64,000 bases of DNA from Notamacropus eugenii (lineage: Eukaryota > Chordata > Mammalia > Diprotodontia > Macropodidae). Both the position numbers and the translations under genes were made by a program. The notes under the pieces were generated by a model. It was given only the letters and a program-made list of their open reading frames with translations. It had not been told where the DNA came from and did no database searches. Where the stretch lies: the NCBI RefSeq assembly GCF_028372415.1, contig NC_092872.1, positions 547,334,205-547,398,204 of the forward strand. Direction: 5' to 3'. Shown here one piece after another: positions 1-12,754 of the stretch (positions are counted from its first letter, which is position 1; each line of letters opens with the position of its first letter).

Positions 1-194
1 TGGCCATTAAAATTTACCTTCCTTTGGAGAGGAGAAGGACAGGAAGAGGGAGAGAAAGATAGGAGAGGTAGATGCAAGAGGAAGAGGGAGACAGAGAGGG
101 AGAAGAGGATCTGAGTTACCCAATTGGCTGGGTCCCCATTGAGGCAGCTCAAGCTACTCACAGGCTGTGTTTGTCTTTCATTCTCTATGAGGGC

Positions 195-320
195 AATGAT
201 GTCGGGGAGGTGATAACATGACGCAGTTGACTCTGATTTGAGTGAGGGAGGGCTATGCAAGGTCACTAGCCTCACTTTCTCCTCCAAAGTCATCTGGGTC
301 TAGTGGCCAGACCTCAAACC
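195..320 (-). mobile_element. Marsupial short interspersed element (shared with 55.9 kb, 9.8 kb and 10.5 kb)
   Basis: Carries GAGTGAGGGAGGGCTATGCA and the CTCCTCC box. These match the copy at 55,856 directly and the copies at 9,780 and 10,490 in reverse complement. Family name not known to me. Confidence 0.65.
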
Positions 321-1239
321 ACCAATTTTTTCCCCACACAATTTGTTGTTTAATCACATCTCCCCACATCCTATATTTACACATCTGATTTTTTTTTTTA
401 TAGTCAGTGTTGTCAGGTATAAAGAAATGCTGAAGTTGCAGCTTATGTGTAGAAGACATGGTTTCTGAGATTTATTTATGGCTCTCTCAGGCTTACCGCT
501 AATGAGAACAAGAAAAAAAAACATTTTAAACATTAACAATCTGTGGGGTTGAAATAAGTATTAATAAGAATCAATACTTGTTAGCTATAAGGTGGTGGGG
601 ATACGCATCTAAAGCATTAATCAATTGAGTTTGACAAACATCCAGGAATCATCCCAAAAGTATCATGACATTCAAGTGTCTCAGCCATTGCCCTGCTCAC
701 ACATTTTTATTAATGATGGCTAACTTTGAGAAAGTCATTTAACCTTTTCCTATCTTGAAGGTTTAGCCTAGAGTAAAAAAGACTGGAAAAGATATAATAG
801 CTATTTTCAAGTGTTTGAAAGATTGTCATGTGGAAGAAGCAGAAGTTTATCCCAAGAAGACCAAACCAAAAACCATAGGAAGAAGCTTTGAAGAGACAAA
901 TATTATTGGTATATCATTATAACTTTTTAAAGAAAAAGCTTCCTAAAACCCTGAGATGTCCAAAAGTAGAGTAAACTGCCTAGACAGTCAGTGGATTCCA
1001 CATCACTGAAAGTCTACTTGTTGGAAATATTGCAGAAAGATTTACTGTTCAGGTGATTCTAGGCTGTTTCTAAGACCATTTCTAACTCTTCAGTACCTCA
1101 GAATCAAAATTCCAACTATTACTAGGCCTTTCCAACTTGGTAAAATCAATCAAAGTCTATATTCTATTATAGTCTTCAAGATCTAGGGTCATATGTTATG
1201 CTATGAACAGATAAAATAATAATATGAATTACAATTCTT

Positions 1240-2049
1240 TTAATAAGTTTTTATTGAAGTATTTTATTTATTTATCATCATAATTTTCCCATTATCCATC
1301 CCATATAACAAACAGTATTTTTGAAGACAAAAAAAATTCAAGAAGAAAAATCAGCACAACGAATCAATAGATTAAAAAAGTCCAAAAATATGTACAATGT
1401 GCAACAGTTATGGTTCTACCATCTGCACAAAGCAGTGGGTTAGAAGCATCCTTTTCTATCTCTTCTTTTAAGTCACACTTATTATTTATAATTTAGCATC
1501 ATTCAGTTTTTATTGATGTGTATGTGTGTATGTATCTGTTTTTTTTCCATTTACATTGTTTATATTGTTTTCTTGGTTCTACTTCACTCTGTTATCGGTT
1601 CATGTGTATTTTTCCATACTGTTTTGTATTCAGCACACTCGTCATTTCTCACAGAACAGTAATATTCCATTACATTCATGTACCACAATTTGTTGAGCCA
1701 TTCTCTAATTGATGGGCATCTACTTTGTTTCCAATATTATGCTCCCACAGAAAGTGCTTCTACAACTATTTTGGTGTATATGATGACTTTACTCTTAGCA
1801 ATGGTCTCCTTGAAGTATAAATCCAGTAATGTAATCTCTGATCAAAAGGTATAGACACATTAGCCATTTTATTAGCATAATTCCATATTACTTCCCAAAA
1901 TGGTTGCACCAATTCATAGTTCCACAAGCAATGCACTAGTATACCAATCTTCTCACAACCTAACATTGATTGTTACCACTTTTTGTAATCTTTACCAATT
2001 TATAGAAAATAAGATGAAACCTCAGGATTGTTTTGATTTGAATTTCTCT
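1240..2049 (-). mobile_element. LINE-1, antisense 3' region (left part of an interrupted copy)
   Basis: Antisense match to marsupial L1 3' sequence: the run ATTCATGTACCACAATTTGT near 1673 mirrors the end of ORF2 seen in sense at about 4950. It is followed by 3'-region text that resumes at 5458, so the two parts are one older copy split by a later insertion. Confidence 0.65.
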
Positions 2050-3784
2050 TGTGATTTGATTTTCAATGTATTAGTTTTTTTTTTTAATTTGTTGATGTAT
2101 CTTTATAGGAATATGATTTTTTCCCATTAGGACTGCTTTAGTTGCATTCCAGAAACTGGTATATTGTTTTACTATCATCATTTTCTGTCACATACTTATT
2201 CATTATTTCTGTAATTTATTCTTTGACCCTTTCATTATTTAGTATTTCATTGGATCTGTGTCCTTCATTCATGTTACCTGAACTGATTACTAATTTTATA
2301 TTACGATCTCTGAAGAATGTGTTTATTTTTGCCTTTTTATATGTGTTTGTCATATCTCTGTGGACTGGTGTGGTCAATATTTGCAAAAGTTCTGCATGAT
2401 ATTGTTATATTCATTAACAGTCCCATTTAGAAGATTTCACAAATCATTTAGCTCTGGGTTCTGCAATTTGCTTAATTCAATATTTTCCCTTTTATTTTTC
2501 TCTTGGATTCATAAGAAACTGGGGGACATTGAAATCTACTAATATATCACTTTTGGTGTATTCTTATATTTTAGTGAATATTTTCCTCTTAGAATTTAGA
2601 CCCTGAGACATGTAAAGCATATTAATTTAATACTGATATTGGTTTGTTGTCTTTGGTTCCCTTCAGCAAAATGTAGTTTCCTTGTTTGTTTCCTTTTTAT
2701 CTTGTGAATGATAGTTTTTCCTTTGTCTGATACTATTATTTCAACTCTTGTTTCTTTTTAGATTCCTCTAATGCATAACAAATTTTTTCCAGACTCTCAT
2801 TTTTATTCTGTGTTTATCTTTGGTCTTTAGGTATGTTTGACGTAAGCAAAAGATTGTGTTTTCTTATTCAATTCATTACTCTTTTTTCATGTTATGGGTT
2901 TTTTAATCCATTCAACTTTAAATCTCTAAGAATAAGGTTTATATTTTCCTCCATTTATCTCTCATATTAAGAGGTTTTTTAGAATTTGAATTTTTTTCCT
3001 TCTTCCTCTGTAAAAACAATATTTTGTCTCCTGTTATTTTAACTAAATCTAGCTTAAGGCAATTCTTTTCACACTGATTCTTCTGCCCTTACCCTCAAAC
3101 CTCTCCCTCCCTCCATTTGTTACCCCAGGGTTTTTTATTTGTTTGTTTTGTCTTACATTTCTTTTTTTCTTTCTTTCCTTCTTTTATCTAGTTATTAAAT
3201 TTGTCTCCTGTCATCTGTTCACTTCAGTTCTATTAGTCAAGTAAAATTCCTTTCTCTCTTCTCCTTCAACTTGTTTAATTTTAAAATTGCATTTTCTGAT
3301 TCTTTTTTCCTTTCATTTTTTTCCCTTCATTCTTTTCCCTTCCCTGCTTTTATTCTTTGATTCAAGCTCTTATATTTGTTTAGTTCTTTTTCAGTCTCTG
3401 TATTACTCACAGAATTAAAGCTTCTAAGGTACCTATTTGGGGCACATTCTTCTAAGCAGTTTCTAGGTTATCATCTTGTAGCTCTTACTCCCTTAACTCC
3501 TTTTTCTCTTAGAAATACCAATTTCTACAAGTAATAGAGGGGATATTGCTCCCTTGGTAGCAATTTTCCTATGTTCTTGATTGTACAGTTTATTTTTAAC
3601 CTTTATACTCTCCAATGGTATTTTTCCCTCATTTGTCATGAAATGTACTTTCTAGGTCTATGACTTCCCACTCTTCTAGGTATCGTTGCCTACAGGAGTT
3701 CTGATTCCCCTTCACCTGAGGCAGATGAGTGTTTGCTCTAAGAAACAAATTCCTGCAGATTATATTTATTGCAAGTCCCCCAAC

Positions 3785-3786
<2 letters not shown>
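2050..3786 (-). mobile_element. LINE-1 5' part (start of ORF2 and ORF1 region), antisense
   Basis: T-rich sequence that follows the antisense order of L1 from the start of ORF2 (2100-2950) into the ORF1 side. Heavily diverged, no long open frame. It lies inside the older copy 1240-2049/5458-6250. Confidence 0.5.
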
Positions 3787-3854
<68 letters not shown>

Positions 3855-3945
3855 GTCTCTCTCTGTCTCTCTCTGTCTCTCTGTCTCTGTCTCTGTCTCT
3901 GTCTCTCTGTCTCTCTCTCTCTGTCTCTCTCTGTCTCTCTCTGTC

Positions 3946-3980
<35 letters not shown>

Positions 3981-4056
3981 GTCTCTCTCTCTCTGTCTCT
4001 CTGTCTCTCTCTCTCTCTCTCTGTCTCTCTCTGTCTCTCTCGCTCTCCCCCCCCCT
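3787..4056. repeat. (CT)n / CTCTCTGT microsatellite-minisatellite
   Basis: About 270 bp of CT repeat. It is pure for the first 50 bp, then interspersed with regular GTCTCT variants. It gives long artefactual Ser-Leu and Arg-Glu frames that are not genes. Confidence 0.97.
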
Positions 4057-4299
4057 TCAGGGAAAAGAAGGAAATAGAACCTTTTCTAACCACTGAAACA
4101 AGATTTCCTTTATTTTACCCTTTTTCAATTCCTTCATTTGCCTCCTCACTCATTTACTGTAGCCTCTCTTCTTTCTGAAAGACTATAGGAAATAATTTCC
4201 CTTCATTGTTCATCTTTAACATCACATATTCCCCTCTATCTTTTTCTTCCCCTCTTCTCTTTTACATACATTCTTATTCTGTAGTTTGTTGCTGTTTTT

Positions 4300-4545
4300 T
4301 TGTTCAGTCATTTCAGTCAGTCCAACGCATTGTCACCCCTTTTGGAGTTTTCTTGGCAAAGATATTGGAGTAGTTTGCTATTTCCTTCTCCAGTTCATTT
4401 TACAGATGAGGAAACTGAGGTAAATAGGGTTAAGTGACTTGCCCAGGGTCACACATCTAATAAGTAAGTGTCTGAGGCCAGATTTGAATTTAGGAAGATG
4501 AGTATTCTTGACTTCAAGCCCAGCACTCTATCAAATGCATCCCTT
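4300..4545 (-). mobile_element. CORE-SINE (MAR1/WSINE1-like), antisense
   Basis: Contains GATGAGGAAACTGAGG and GTTAAGTGACTTGCCCAGG, the antisense core of MIR/CORE-SINEs, with the marsupial-type tail (TTTTCTTGGCAAAGATATTG) before it. Confidence 0.85.
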
Positions 4546-4689
4546 CACTCCCTCTTCTGTAATTTAATCCCACAAAAAAACCAAATATTGATTCACCTGT
4601 GAACAGATGTTATGGAGTTTAACCTATGATGTTTCAGGCCTGTTTCTCCACTATCACTTCTGTTTGATTATTTCACCTTTATCTGCTAT

Positions 4690-5457
4690 ATACTCGAGTT
4701 GTAAACTGGTTCACACAGATTCTGGAGAGCAATTTGGAATTATGCCCAAAGGGCTATAAAAGTGTACATACCCTTTGACCCAGCAATACCACTTCTAGGT
4801 CTCTATCCCAAAGAGATCACAAAAATGGGGAAAGGACCCCCATGTATAATATATACAGCAATATATAATATATACAGCAGCTCTTTTCGTGATGTCCAAG
4901 AACTGGAAATCGAGGGGATGCCCATCAGTTTGGGAATGGCTGAACAAGTTGTGGTATATGAATGTAATGGAATACTATTGTGCTATAAGAAATGATGAAC
5001 AGGAAGACTTCAGAGAGGCCTGGAAAGGCCTATATGAACTGATGCTGAGTGAAGGGAGCAGAACCCAGAGAACACTGTATACAGTAACAGCAACACTGAG
5101 TGATGACCACCTTTAATAGACTTAGCTCTTCTCAGTAATAAAGGGCCTAAGATAATTCCAAAAGACTCATGATGGAAAATGCTATCCACATCCAGAGAAA
5201 GAACTATGGAGTCTGAATGCAGATTGAAGCATACTATTTCTCTCTTTTTTTCTTTCTTGTGATTTTTCCCTTCTTCTTTACAACATGACTAATGTGGGAA
5301 TATGTTTAATATGATACACATATAACCTATATCAAATTACATGCTCTTTTAGGGAGAGGGGAGGAAAGGGAGAGAGAGAAAAATATAGAACTCAAAATCT
5401 TACAAAGTGAATGTTGAAAACTGATAAATAATTTTTTAAAAAACAAACAACAAAAAA
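4690..5457 (+). mobile_element. LINE-1 3' end in sense, ending in an A-rich tail
   Basis: Encodes the ORF2 C-terminus in two frames (IPFDPAIPLLGLYPKE; LWYMNVMEYYCAIRNDEQED), closely similar to the end of mammalian L1 ORF2. The 3' UTR follows, then an A-rich tail at about 5430-5457. Confidence 0.88.
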
Positions 5458-6250
5458 CTACATTTCTCTAGTTATTAGTGATTTAGAGTATTTTTATGTG
5501 ATTATTGATAACTTGAATTTCTTCCTCTGAAAACTGCCTATTCATATCCTTTAACCATTTCTCAATTGGAAACAGCTTTTATGCTCTAATTCTTATATAT
5601 ATATATATATTAGAAATGAGACCTTTATTAGAGAAATTTGGTTAAAAATATTGTTTCCCCAATTCCCTGCTTCTCTTCCGTTTTACCTACATTGATCTTG
5701 TTTGATCTTTTTAATTTTATGTAATCAAAATTGTCCATTTTATTTCCTTTGAGCCTCTCTGTATTTCCTTTTGATTATGGAATCCTTCTCTATCCATAAA
5801 GCTGACAGAAAAATTTCCCTGTGCTTCTCTAATTTACTTATGATGTCACCCTTTATGCCAAAATCATATATTCATTTAAAGGTTATCTTGACATACAGTG
5901 TGAGATGTTTGTCTATACCTAGTTTTTGCAAGACTACTTTCCAGTTTTTCCAAGAGCTGGTTGTTGTTGAATAGTGTGTTCTCACCCCAGTGAAGGTTAG
6001 ATTACTACCCTCATTTGCTTCAGTATATTGTGTATCAAATCTGTTCCTCTCATCAACCTCTCCACTTCTTACCTAGCACCAAATTGTTTTGATGATTATA
6101 GCTTTGTAGTGTAGTGTGAGATATGGTACTGCCAGGCCACCTTTCATTGCTCCAGATAAGTTTTATTATTTTTTTCTAGCTCCATAAAATCCTGAAAATT
6201 ATTCAAATTAATTTCTTGTCTTGAAATTTCACTTAGATTATATTTATTTA
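5458..6250 (-). mobile_element. LINE-1, antisense 3' region (right part of the interrupted copy)
   Basis: Resumes exactly where the left part stops: ATTTCTCT at 2042-2049 recurs at 5462-5469, and the text continues into the usual antisense L1 sequence (CCTATTCATATCCTTTAACC). Confidence 0.65.
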
Positions 6251-6259
6251 TTTAAGCAA

Positions 6260-7427
6260 ACACATACATATATAACATATTTCTAGGAAAGATGTTAAAC
6301 TTATTCTTTTGTTAAATGATATGTCTTTAAACTTATCTAATTTAGTAAAACCTTCAATTTAAGATTCATGTTTTCTTGTATCAACCAAATTCTCCACACC
6401 TCAGGGTACATTTGGTTATTTTTTATGCTTTCTAAAAAGCATCTTAGTTGATCTTGACTCCAATGCAGTAAAAATTCTTCAATAATGTCAATCATTAAAG
6501 CAAGCTCTTGCAAGAAATTAGAGTTAACAAATCTCTTTACCAAACCAGAATAAGGAGAAAAATGCATATATAATGCAAGATATCTATACCATATAGCAGT
6601 AAAGATTTATAAACCACCTGCTGTCCATTGCAGTCCCAATATTTCCCCAATTTTAATAATTTCAAATTCTTTAGCTACAGTTTCTCATTCAGTTTGATAC
6701 TATTAGATTGGTGATGGCTAGAGCAAATTTTATCCAGAAATAATTTTAAATAATTAATTTGTTTTATTTCAGATATTGAAGCAATTGATAATCATAATCA
6801 ATGATTTAAACAGTGCTAAGTGATGATTTCAGGAAAATTTCTAACTACTTCACAGACTTTCTTCCCAATATTGTATAAGCATCATCAGAACAAAATATAA
6901 TTAAATTTACTTTCAAATATTTATTATTATATTAAATATTCATTTGTTAATAATCATTTTAAGTAGACAACCATGTTTTGAAAATACACTCTGCTATGGT
7001 TGGCACAAATTCTTTTAAAGCAACATATGCTACCAACACAAGAGTTAATTGAACTGTTCCCTGGCTTTTCTTCACAACGGGGTCTCAAAATTACTGAAAC
7101 TTTAACAATCATCTCTTGAGAGCCAGTATGATGTGGCTCCAGCATATCACTGTTTGTAGCCCCGAGCTCATTCCTCATTGTGTGAAATTCCCTGGAGTAC
7201 ATTTCCCAAAAAGCTCTATGTCTGGGTGCAGAGCAGGGCTAGCACAAAGCAATGTTTTCTGACTGAAGACACAGCTGGGACTGTAATTTAAGCAAGGAGA
7301 AGAAAGAAGTGCCATAATGGGTGAGCCTGTGTTGGTGTTCTCAAACTCGAGCACAAGCTGAATCTTGATAAACCTGGAGCCAATAAGAAACAATGGAATC
7401 TCAGATTCCATCTGAGTGGAAAAGTAT
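6260..7427. other. Upstream flank, no gene seen
   Basis: AT-rich unique-looking sequence. Short open frames only, no homology I recognise. Confidence 0.5.
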
Positions 7428-7642
7428 AAATATTTATATAATTTCAGGTACTGTACTAACCCTGAGAGATAGGTGCTATCATTATCTTCATTTTACATCA
7501 ACATTTTACAGTTGAGGAAAGTGAGTCAAACAAAATTGAAGTGGCATAGAGAGTCACACAGCTAGTAAGATTCTGAGGTGGGATTTGAACTCAGACCTTT
7601 CTGACTCCAGGCCAGCACTCTAGCCATTGCATCACCAGCTGC
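7428..7642 (-). mobile_element. MIR/CORE-SINE, antisense
   Basis: CORE-SINE sequence with TTTACAGTTGAGGAAAGTGA and the tail GATTTGAACTCAGACCTTTC, ending in a tRNA-derived head. Confidence 0.85.
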
Positions 7643-9779
7643 TAACTCAGAAATTCAATGAGGCCAAGCTAAGAAATGATAGAGAAAGGCTGTCTCTTTC
7701 CTCACCCCATCTGCCTTACCACCACCACCACCACCACATGCATACATACATGAGATGATTTTCTCACAACTCAAATGGTAATTTTCTAGGGAAATTATGC
7801 ACATTTTCATATGAGTGTTGAGAATGATTCCACTGCTTGGTTTTTCCTCGTTATTTACTTGTATGAAATATATCAATTACTTTATTCAGAGTTTTTCTGT
7901 GGTTTATACTAGAGTATGTACTGAAATAGAAGTTTGAGACATATTTACATAATTACTATTACCAAAATGCCACACCTGAATCAGAGGTAGCATTGAATGG
8001 AACTTGTGCTACATTTGTGGGTTTGTCAGGGATTAATTATGTTATTGAAGAATATCTAAATTATTATTACTAGGCTACATTTAAATTTGTTGGGGTTTTT
8101 TTCAATCCTCAAAGTCTAAGCTGCAATTTGGAAGCATTTTCTCCAAGAACAAGCTTCATTACAAATCAAATAGAAACTTTGAATAAAATAACCAAAATAT
8201 TTTGTTGAAAGAGAATAGCAATGGAAATAATACAGGGGAAAACAAGCTGTAGAATCACTCTCATTCCACACCCCCACCTGATACACAAGTGAAAAGCTCA
8301 AATAAAATGTCATTGCTTCCAAAAGATACATACAAATGAAGTCCTAGGAATCTCTCCTAATGAATGGCTTTCATGATCCCCAAGTATCATCAGAAATGAA
8401 GTGAGGGTTTTTTTCATATTGGCCCTGGTGACTACAATCTATCTGATTCTTGTTCTCATTTGTGATTTCTTTGTGATCAACCAGAATAGGAATAATATAT
8501 TTTGTTTTACTTCAAAAAAATGTTAAGGTTATTGTTAGAACTTTCAATCTTTCTCGGAACAACGGTCCAGAGCCTGCATATGATCAATTTCATTTTCAGT
8601 AAGGCTGTCTAAACTTTTTGAAATTGTCTCAAATCAAGATCACCCAAACCTAGTGCAGTCTATTATCTATTTTGTTTTGTTTGTTTTTGTGGCAGGTAGG
8701 GTTGTGTTCCCAAACTTGAGTCCAAGTGGACTCCCAACAAACCAGCAACCAGTTAAGATAAATGATGGCACCTCAGAGACAGGGAGGAGAATAAGCCTTT
8801 ACATAGTGACAGGCACTGTGCTCACCTTGAGAGACAGGAGCAAGAGGAGAGAGCTTTTCCTTTGTCTAAGCTGAACCTAAAATGCTCTTTGAAGAAAATT
8901 CTACGGACAGTGATTTTTTCCTCTTCTTCTGATGTGACTAAAAAAACTAAAAGCAATAGGTTCTACCTTACCCTATCTGGCTCAGTGAGGTGGGGAAAGA
9001 CCTGATACTATGGCATTGGTTAGGTATACTCCAGAGAAGTCCCTTGAGATACTTAGGAAGCATCGAGATTTATGAAGGCGGCAAATGAGTCAAGCAAACT
9101 GGTTTATTTAGCACATATTTATGACCGGAAGGAAACAACTTAGTCATGGACTTACAACGCGTTCCTCAGAAAGTGGCCCCAGAAGTTTTGTTGTTTTGGG
9201 GGGGAGATAGGGGTATAGGGGAAATTTATCAGTGAAACCTGAGACAAAGTCCATTTGCAGGGGACTCCCCTCATGGGGGAGATTATTGATGCTCTATGCC
9301 TGCATGAGGGATGGAATTGTCAGAGCCTGAGGAAGAAAAGAGATCTTGATCATCTGGCTTCCAACTTCAACAAAGAAGACACGAGTTTCTCAGGTTTCTG
9401 AAGAAAGAGAAAGACTTTAGGAAGAAGCTGACATGTCGAGGGGCCAACAACTCCATCGTGTCTCTTATCCCTACCTTGCCATACTAGAGACTTTGGGGAC
9501 TTTCTCCTTGGGAGAGATCAGGGATTCTCTCTCAGTTAAGCTATCTCACTCATAGTGAGAGAGTTCATTCACTCAATATTATCCGATATATTCTCATCTG
9601 GATACCTTCTCTGACTTCTGTTTTGCTGCTGACTTGGTTAAATGAGTTTTTTACTATTTAAATGGATGCTATTTACTAATGGTGTTCTTTGTGGAACCAA
9701 CATTAGGTAAGAAGGGAGTCAAGTCTTAGATATATAGTTTGGGCAACTTCTTTGATCAGGAGCTCACTTGACTACTGGG
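7643..9779. other. Upstream flank, no gene seen
   Basis: Includes a short (CCA)n run at about 7,720-7,737 and a block at 8,990-9,560 of moderate GC that could be an old repeat. No supported gene. Confidence 0.45.
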
Positions 9780-9950
9780 CCATTGCCAGTCGTCTTGACT
9801 GTTGTCTTGCCACTAGACGCCAATGACTCTGGAGGAGAGAGTGAAGCTAATGACTTCGCACAGCTCTGGCTCACTTCAATCCAATTCACATAGAAGTGAA
9901 GACATCAGCCTCATGATGTCATTGGCTCTTCAAAAATGAAGGACAAACCA
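9780..9950 (+). mobile_element. Marsupial short interspersed element, copy 1
   Basis: Shares GACTCTGGAGGAGAGAGTGA, GCACAGCTCTGGCTCACTT and ATGATGTCATTGG with the copy at 10,490-10,700, in direct orientation. Confidence 0.8.
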
Positions 9951-10028
9951 TCTTTGAGTAGTACTAGCTGCCCTCTGGGGACCCAAGTGGTCAGTTCAAG
10001 TTGGGCAATGCTATTATCATCATTATTT

Positions 10029-10182
10029 CTCCTCTTCCTCCTCCTCCTCCTCCTCCTCCTCCTCCTCCTCCTCCTTCTTCTTCTTCTTCTCCTTCTTCAT
10101 CTTCTTCTCTTTCTTCTTCTCCTTCTTCTTTTCCTTCTCCTTCTTTTTCTTCTTTTTCTCCTCTTCCTCTTCCTCTTCCTGA
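10029..10182 (+). repeat. (CTC)n/(CTT)n polypyrimidine tract
   Basis: About 155 bp without a purine on the + strand, first CTC then mixed CTT/TTC triplets. It lies between two copies of the short interspersed element. Confidence 0.97.
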
Positions 10183-10198
10183 GATTTGTTAAAGACCT

Positions 10199-10275
10199 TA
10201 GCTTGAAAAAGCCAAGGTACCCCCTGCATCCTGGGCTATCTCCAGTCTCCACCCTCCTTCCCCTCCAGTCTCAGT
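10199..10275 (+). mobile_element. Marsupial short interspersed element, 5' fragment
   Basis: TGAAAAAGCCAAGGTACCCC followed by GCATCCTGGGC parallels the start of the copy at 10,490 (AAAAAAGCCAAAGTCACCCA). Only this left end is present. Confidence 0.6.
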
Positions 10276-10489
10276 TTGACTGAGGCAAGGCTCATTTAGT
10301 GATTAAGGCAGAGAATAGCCTCTTTACCTAGTCAAAAACATAAATAAAATAAAAATTGATCTGGGAGGGGAAGACCAAAAGTTTCTGGCCAAAACAGAAA
10401 CAATTGTTATTTACCTTCATTCTGAGCCAGTCAGGGCCCAAACAATGACCAAATAGGGCTTGGCTTGGGGCCTACTGATCTTAGTTTAA

Positions 10490-10700
10490 AAAAGCCAAAG
10501 TCACCCACTGAATCCTGTGTCATCACCAGTTTTCTTAACTTTTGCCTTGCCACTGGACTCCAGTGACTCTGGAGGAGAGAGTGAGGCAGATGACTTTGCA
10601 CAGCTCTGGCTCACTTTAATCCAATTCACACACAAGTCAAGAAATCAGCCTTATGATGTCATTGGACCTCTCTGGGAACAAAGGATGAACAGCAACAACA
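10490..10700 (+). mobile_element. Marsupial short interspersed element, copy 2
   Basis: Fullest copy of this element in the window, from AAAAAAGCCAAAG to ACAAAGGATGAACA. A 153-codon open frame starting in it (10517-10978) is repeat-derived and not called a gene. Confidence 0.8.
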
Positions 10701-10979
10701 TCTTGACTCTACAACTGATTTCTTCTAGACTGATAACATTTGGGCATGGATTGATGAGAATAGATATAATTCTAGTCCAGAACCCTTTGTCTGAGGAAAG
10801 CACAATGGTTAGCCTCTGGCCTCAACCTCCTACACCCCTCCTGGCAGGAATCAAAGATTCCCTTGGAGAAGGGTGGGCAGTGATGAACCTAAAGGTTCAC
10901 ACCTCTGATCGCCATCTAGACAGACACGTGGGGACAAGCATAACCTCCAGGAGCAATAAAACAGCACATGCCTCCTGAC

Positions 10980-12289
10980 AGAAGGGCTGAATGGGATCTA
11001 GGTCCCTGCTTTCCCTGAACCTTAGTCCAAGGGGCTAAACACAGTCAGAGTCTATTACCAAATCAGACCCCCTGAGGAAAGGATGGAGTGATACCATTGG
11101 TCAATGTGTGTGTCCACATAGTGGGTGAGCCGGTTAAGGATGAGAGGTTCACATATGTTATTTAAGAAACTCCAGGGTGGTAAGGAAAGAGCCCAATAGT
11201 AAAGGCATTTGAGGCTCAAGCTGTTAGGGACACCCTGCAGGACCCCCAACAGAAGGTGGGACAAAAGGCACTACAATCAACGCTAGTCTTTTGCCAATAT
11301 TCGAGAAGTGTTGCGCTATTTATGTCTCTATCTTTTGGACTTCAAGCCTTTATTGAAGAATTGGTAGTCCATTCACTAAAGAAATATTTCTATAAAGAAA
11401 AGCAAAGTGGGCTAGTGGGGGAAGACTGCAGGGGTGGAAGAAGACATATTCTAAGGCATGGAGGGCAAGATATAATAGGGGTACAAGATAGGTGGTGATA
11501 GAGTACAAGGTAGGGAATAGTGTAAAATTATACATACACGGGTCCCACTAGATGGTAGGAGACTGTTTGCATTTATCCAAAAGATATAGGCTTTATTTGA
11601 GAAGCATAGGAACTATTGAATAACAGAAGTTATAAACAGACACATCAGCGTTTTTGTAAAATAATAAGAGCATTGTGTCTGGGTTTAGAATACTTGGCTT
11701 CAAATACTAGACAAATTATTTAACCTCAAATGAGGCTCCTTGCAGCTTTAAGTCCAATAATTTTTTGTTGTTAGGATATTCTCTGTTATAACATGTTTGA
11801 TCTATGAAATACAATGCCTCCTTTAGAAAACTGCATGTTAGAGCTGGAATTGGAACTCCTCTTCCAGATAAGCTGAAGCTTAAATGGACTCAGACTTACC
11901 CAATGTCACAAAGCCAATAAGAACTTCATCCAAAAATTCTAAGATACTTAACATTTAGTCATTAATAAAGAGCCAAAGAAAAATTCATTCTTTCTCAGGA
12001 AGAAAAATAGATAAACATAATGATGGCTGGGTCCTTGCATCTCCTCTGATACATCATCATGGGGTGAAACTGACACACAAACCTCAAAGGCAGTGCCAGA
12101 GGAGGACAAAATCTGGCAGTCCTCCCCAGCTGGGATGCTTCAAGTACCAGTCCAGAGGCAGAATGGGTGTCTGTCCTCAAATGTCAGGCTGCCAGGGTAT
12201 GGGAGAGGCGCATCCCCTTAAGGACACATGGGTGGGAATCACACGTCCTTGGTTTCAGCTGAGTTCTGAAGGGTTCATACTAAGCATTT
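10980..12289. other. Upstream flank, no gene seen
   Basis: No recognised gene or well-defined repeat. Short open frames on both strands lack protein-like conservation that I can judge. Confidence 0.45.
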
Positions 12290-12585
12290 TACAATTATTA
12301 TCCAATGAAATAATGTTGTAAGGCATTCAGCACGGTGCCTGGCACACAGCGGGTGCTGTGTAAGCACTTATTCCCATCCCTGCCCTCCCCCTGCTTTAGA
12401 AGCGTGGAAAAGCAGGGGCAGGGAAGTGTGGGGAAAGCTTCAAGGGAAGCTCCTTGAGGACGGAGACTTGGCTCCTTTACTTTCCCAGCATTTAGCACGG
12501 TGCCTGGCACGGTCACGTAGTAGGAGCTTATTGTATTTGTTTCCCGGGAACCTGGTCCAGAGCGTGGCACTCTTTACACTCAATA
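12290..12585 (+). mobile_element. LINE-2/MIR-type 3' ends (two in tandem)
   Basis: The phrase CACGGTGCCTGGCAC with a following -TAAGCACTTATT or -GGAGCTTATTG run occurs twice (about 12325 and 12497), as in L2 3' ends, with CTCCTTGAGGACGGAGACTT between. Confidence 0.7.
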
Positions 12586-12754
12586 AATGGACTTTAGGTC
12601 ACCATAGGCTGCCTAGTGAGGGAGTGAGCTCCCAACACTGGAAGTGGAGAAGCAGGGGAGGAATGGGGTCTGTTTTAGATAAGTTTCAGATAGAGGTCTA
12701 CGTTCAGGTAAAGGTTAGACTGGATGGCATCCTCTATTCCAATAAAAAAGCATT

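Noticed and set aside
3629-4178. Several long open frames of Ser-Leu or Arg-Glu repeats on both strands
   Set aside because: They are translations of the CT microsatellite, with no codon structure or flanking gene signals.
8990-9560. Possible antisense LTR-like block (TTTATT at about 9104, moderate GC)
   Set aside because: I could not find TG...CA ends or a target duplication, so it is not listed as a mobile element.
10001-10283. Leu-, Pro-, Ser- and Lys/Glu-rich open frames
   Set aside because: Translations of the CTC/CTT polypyrimidine tract.
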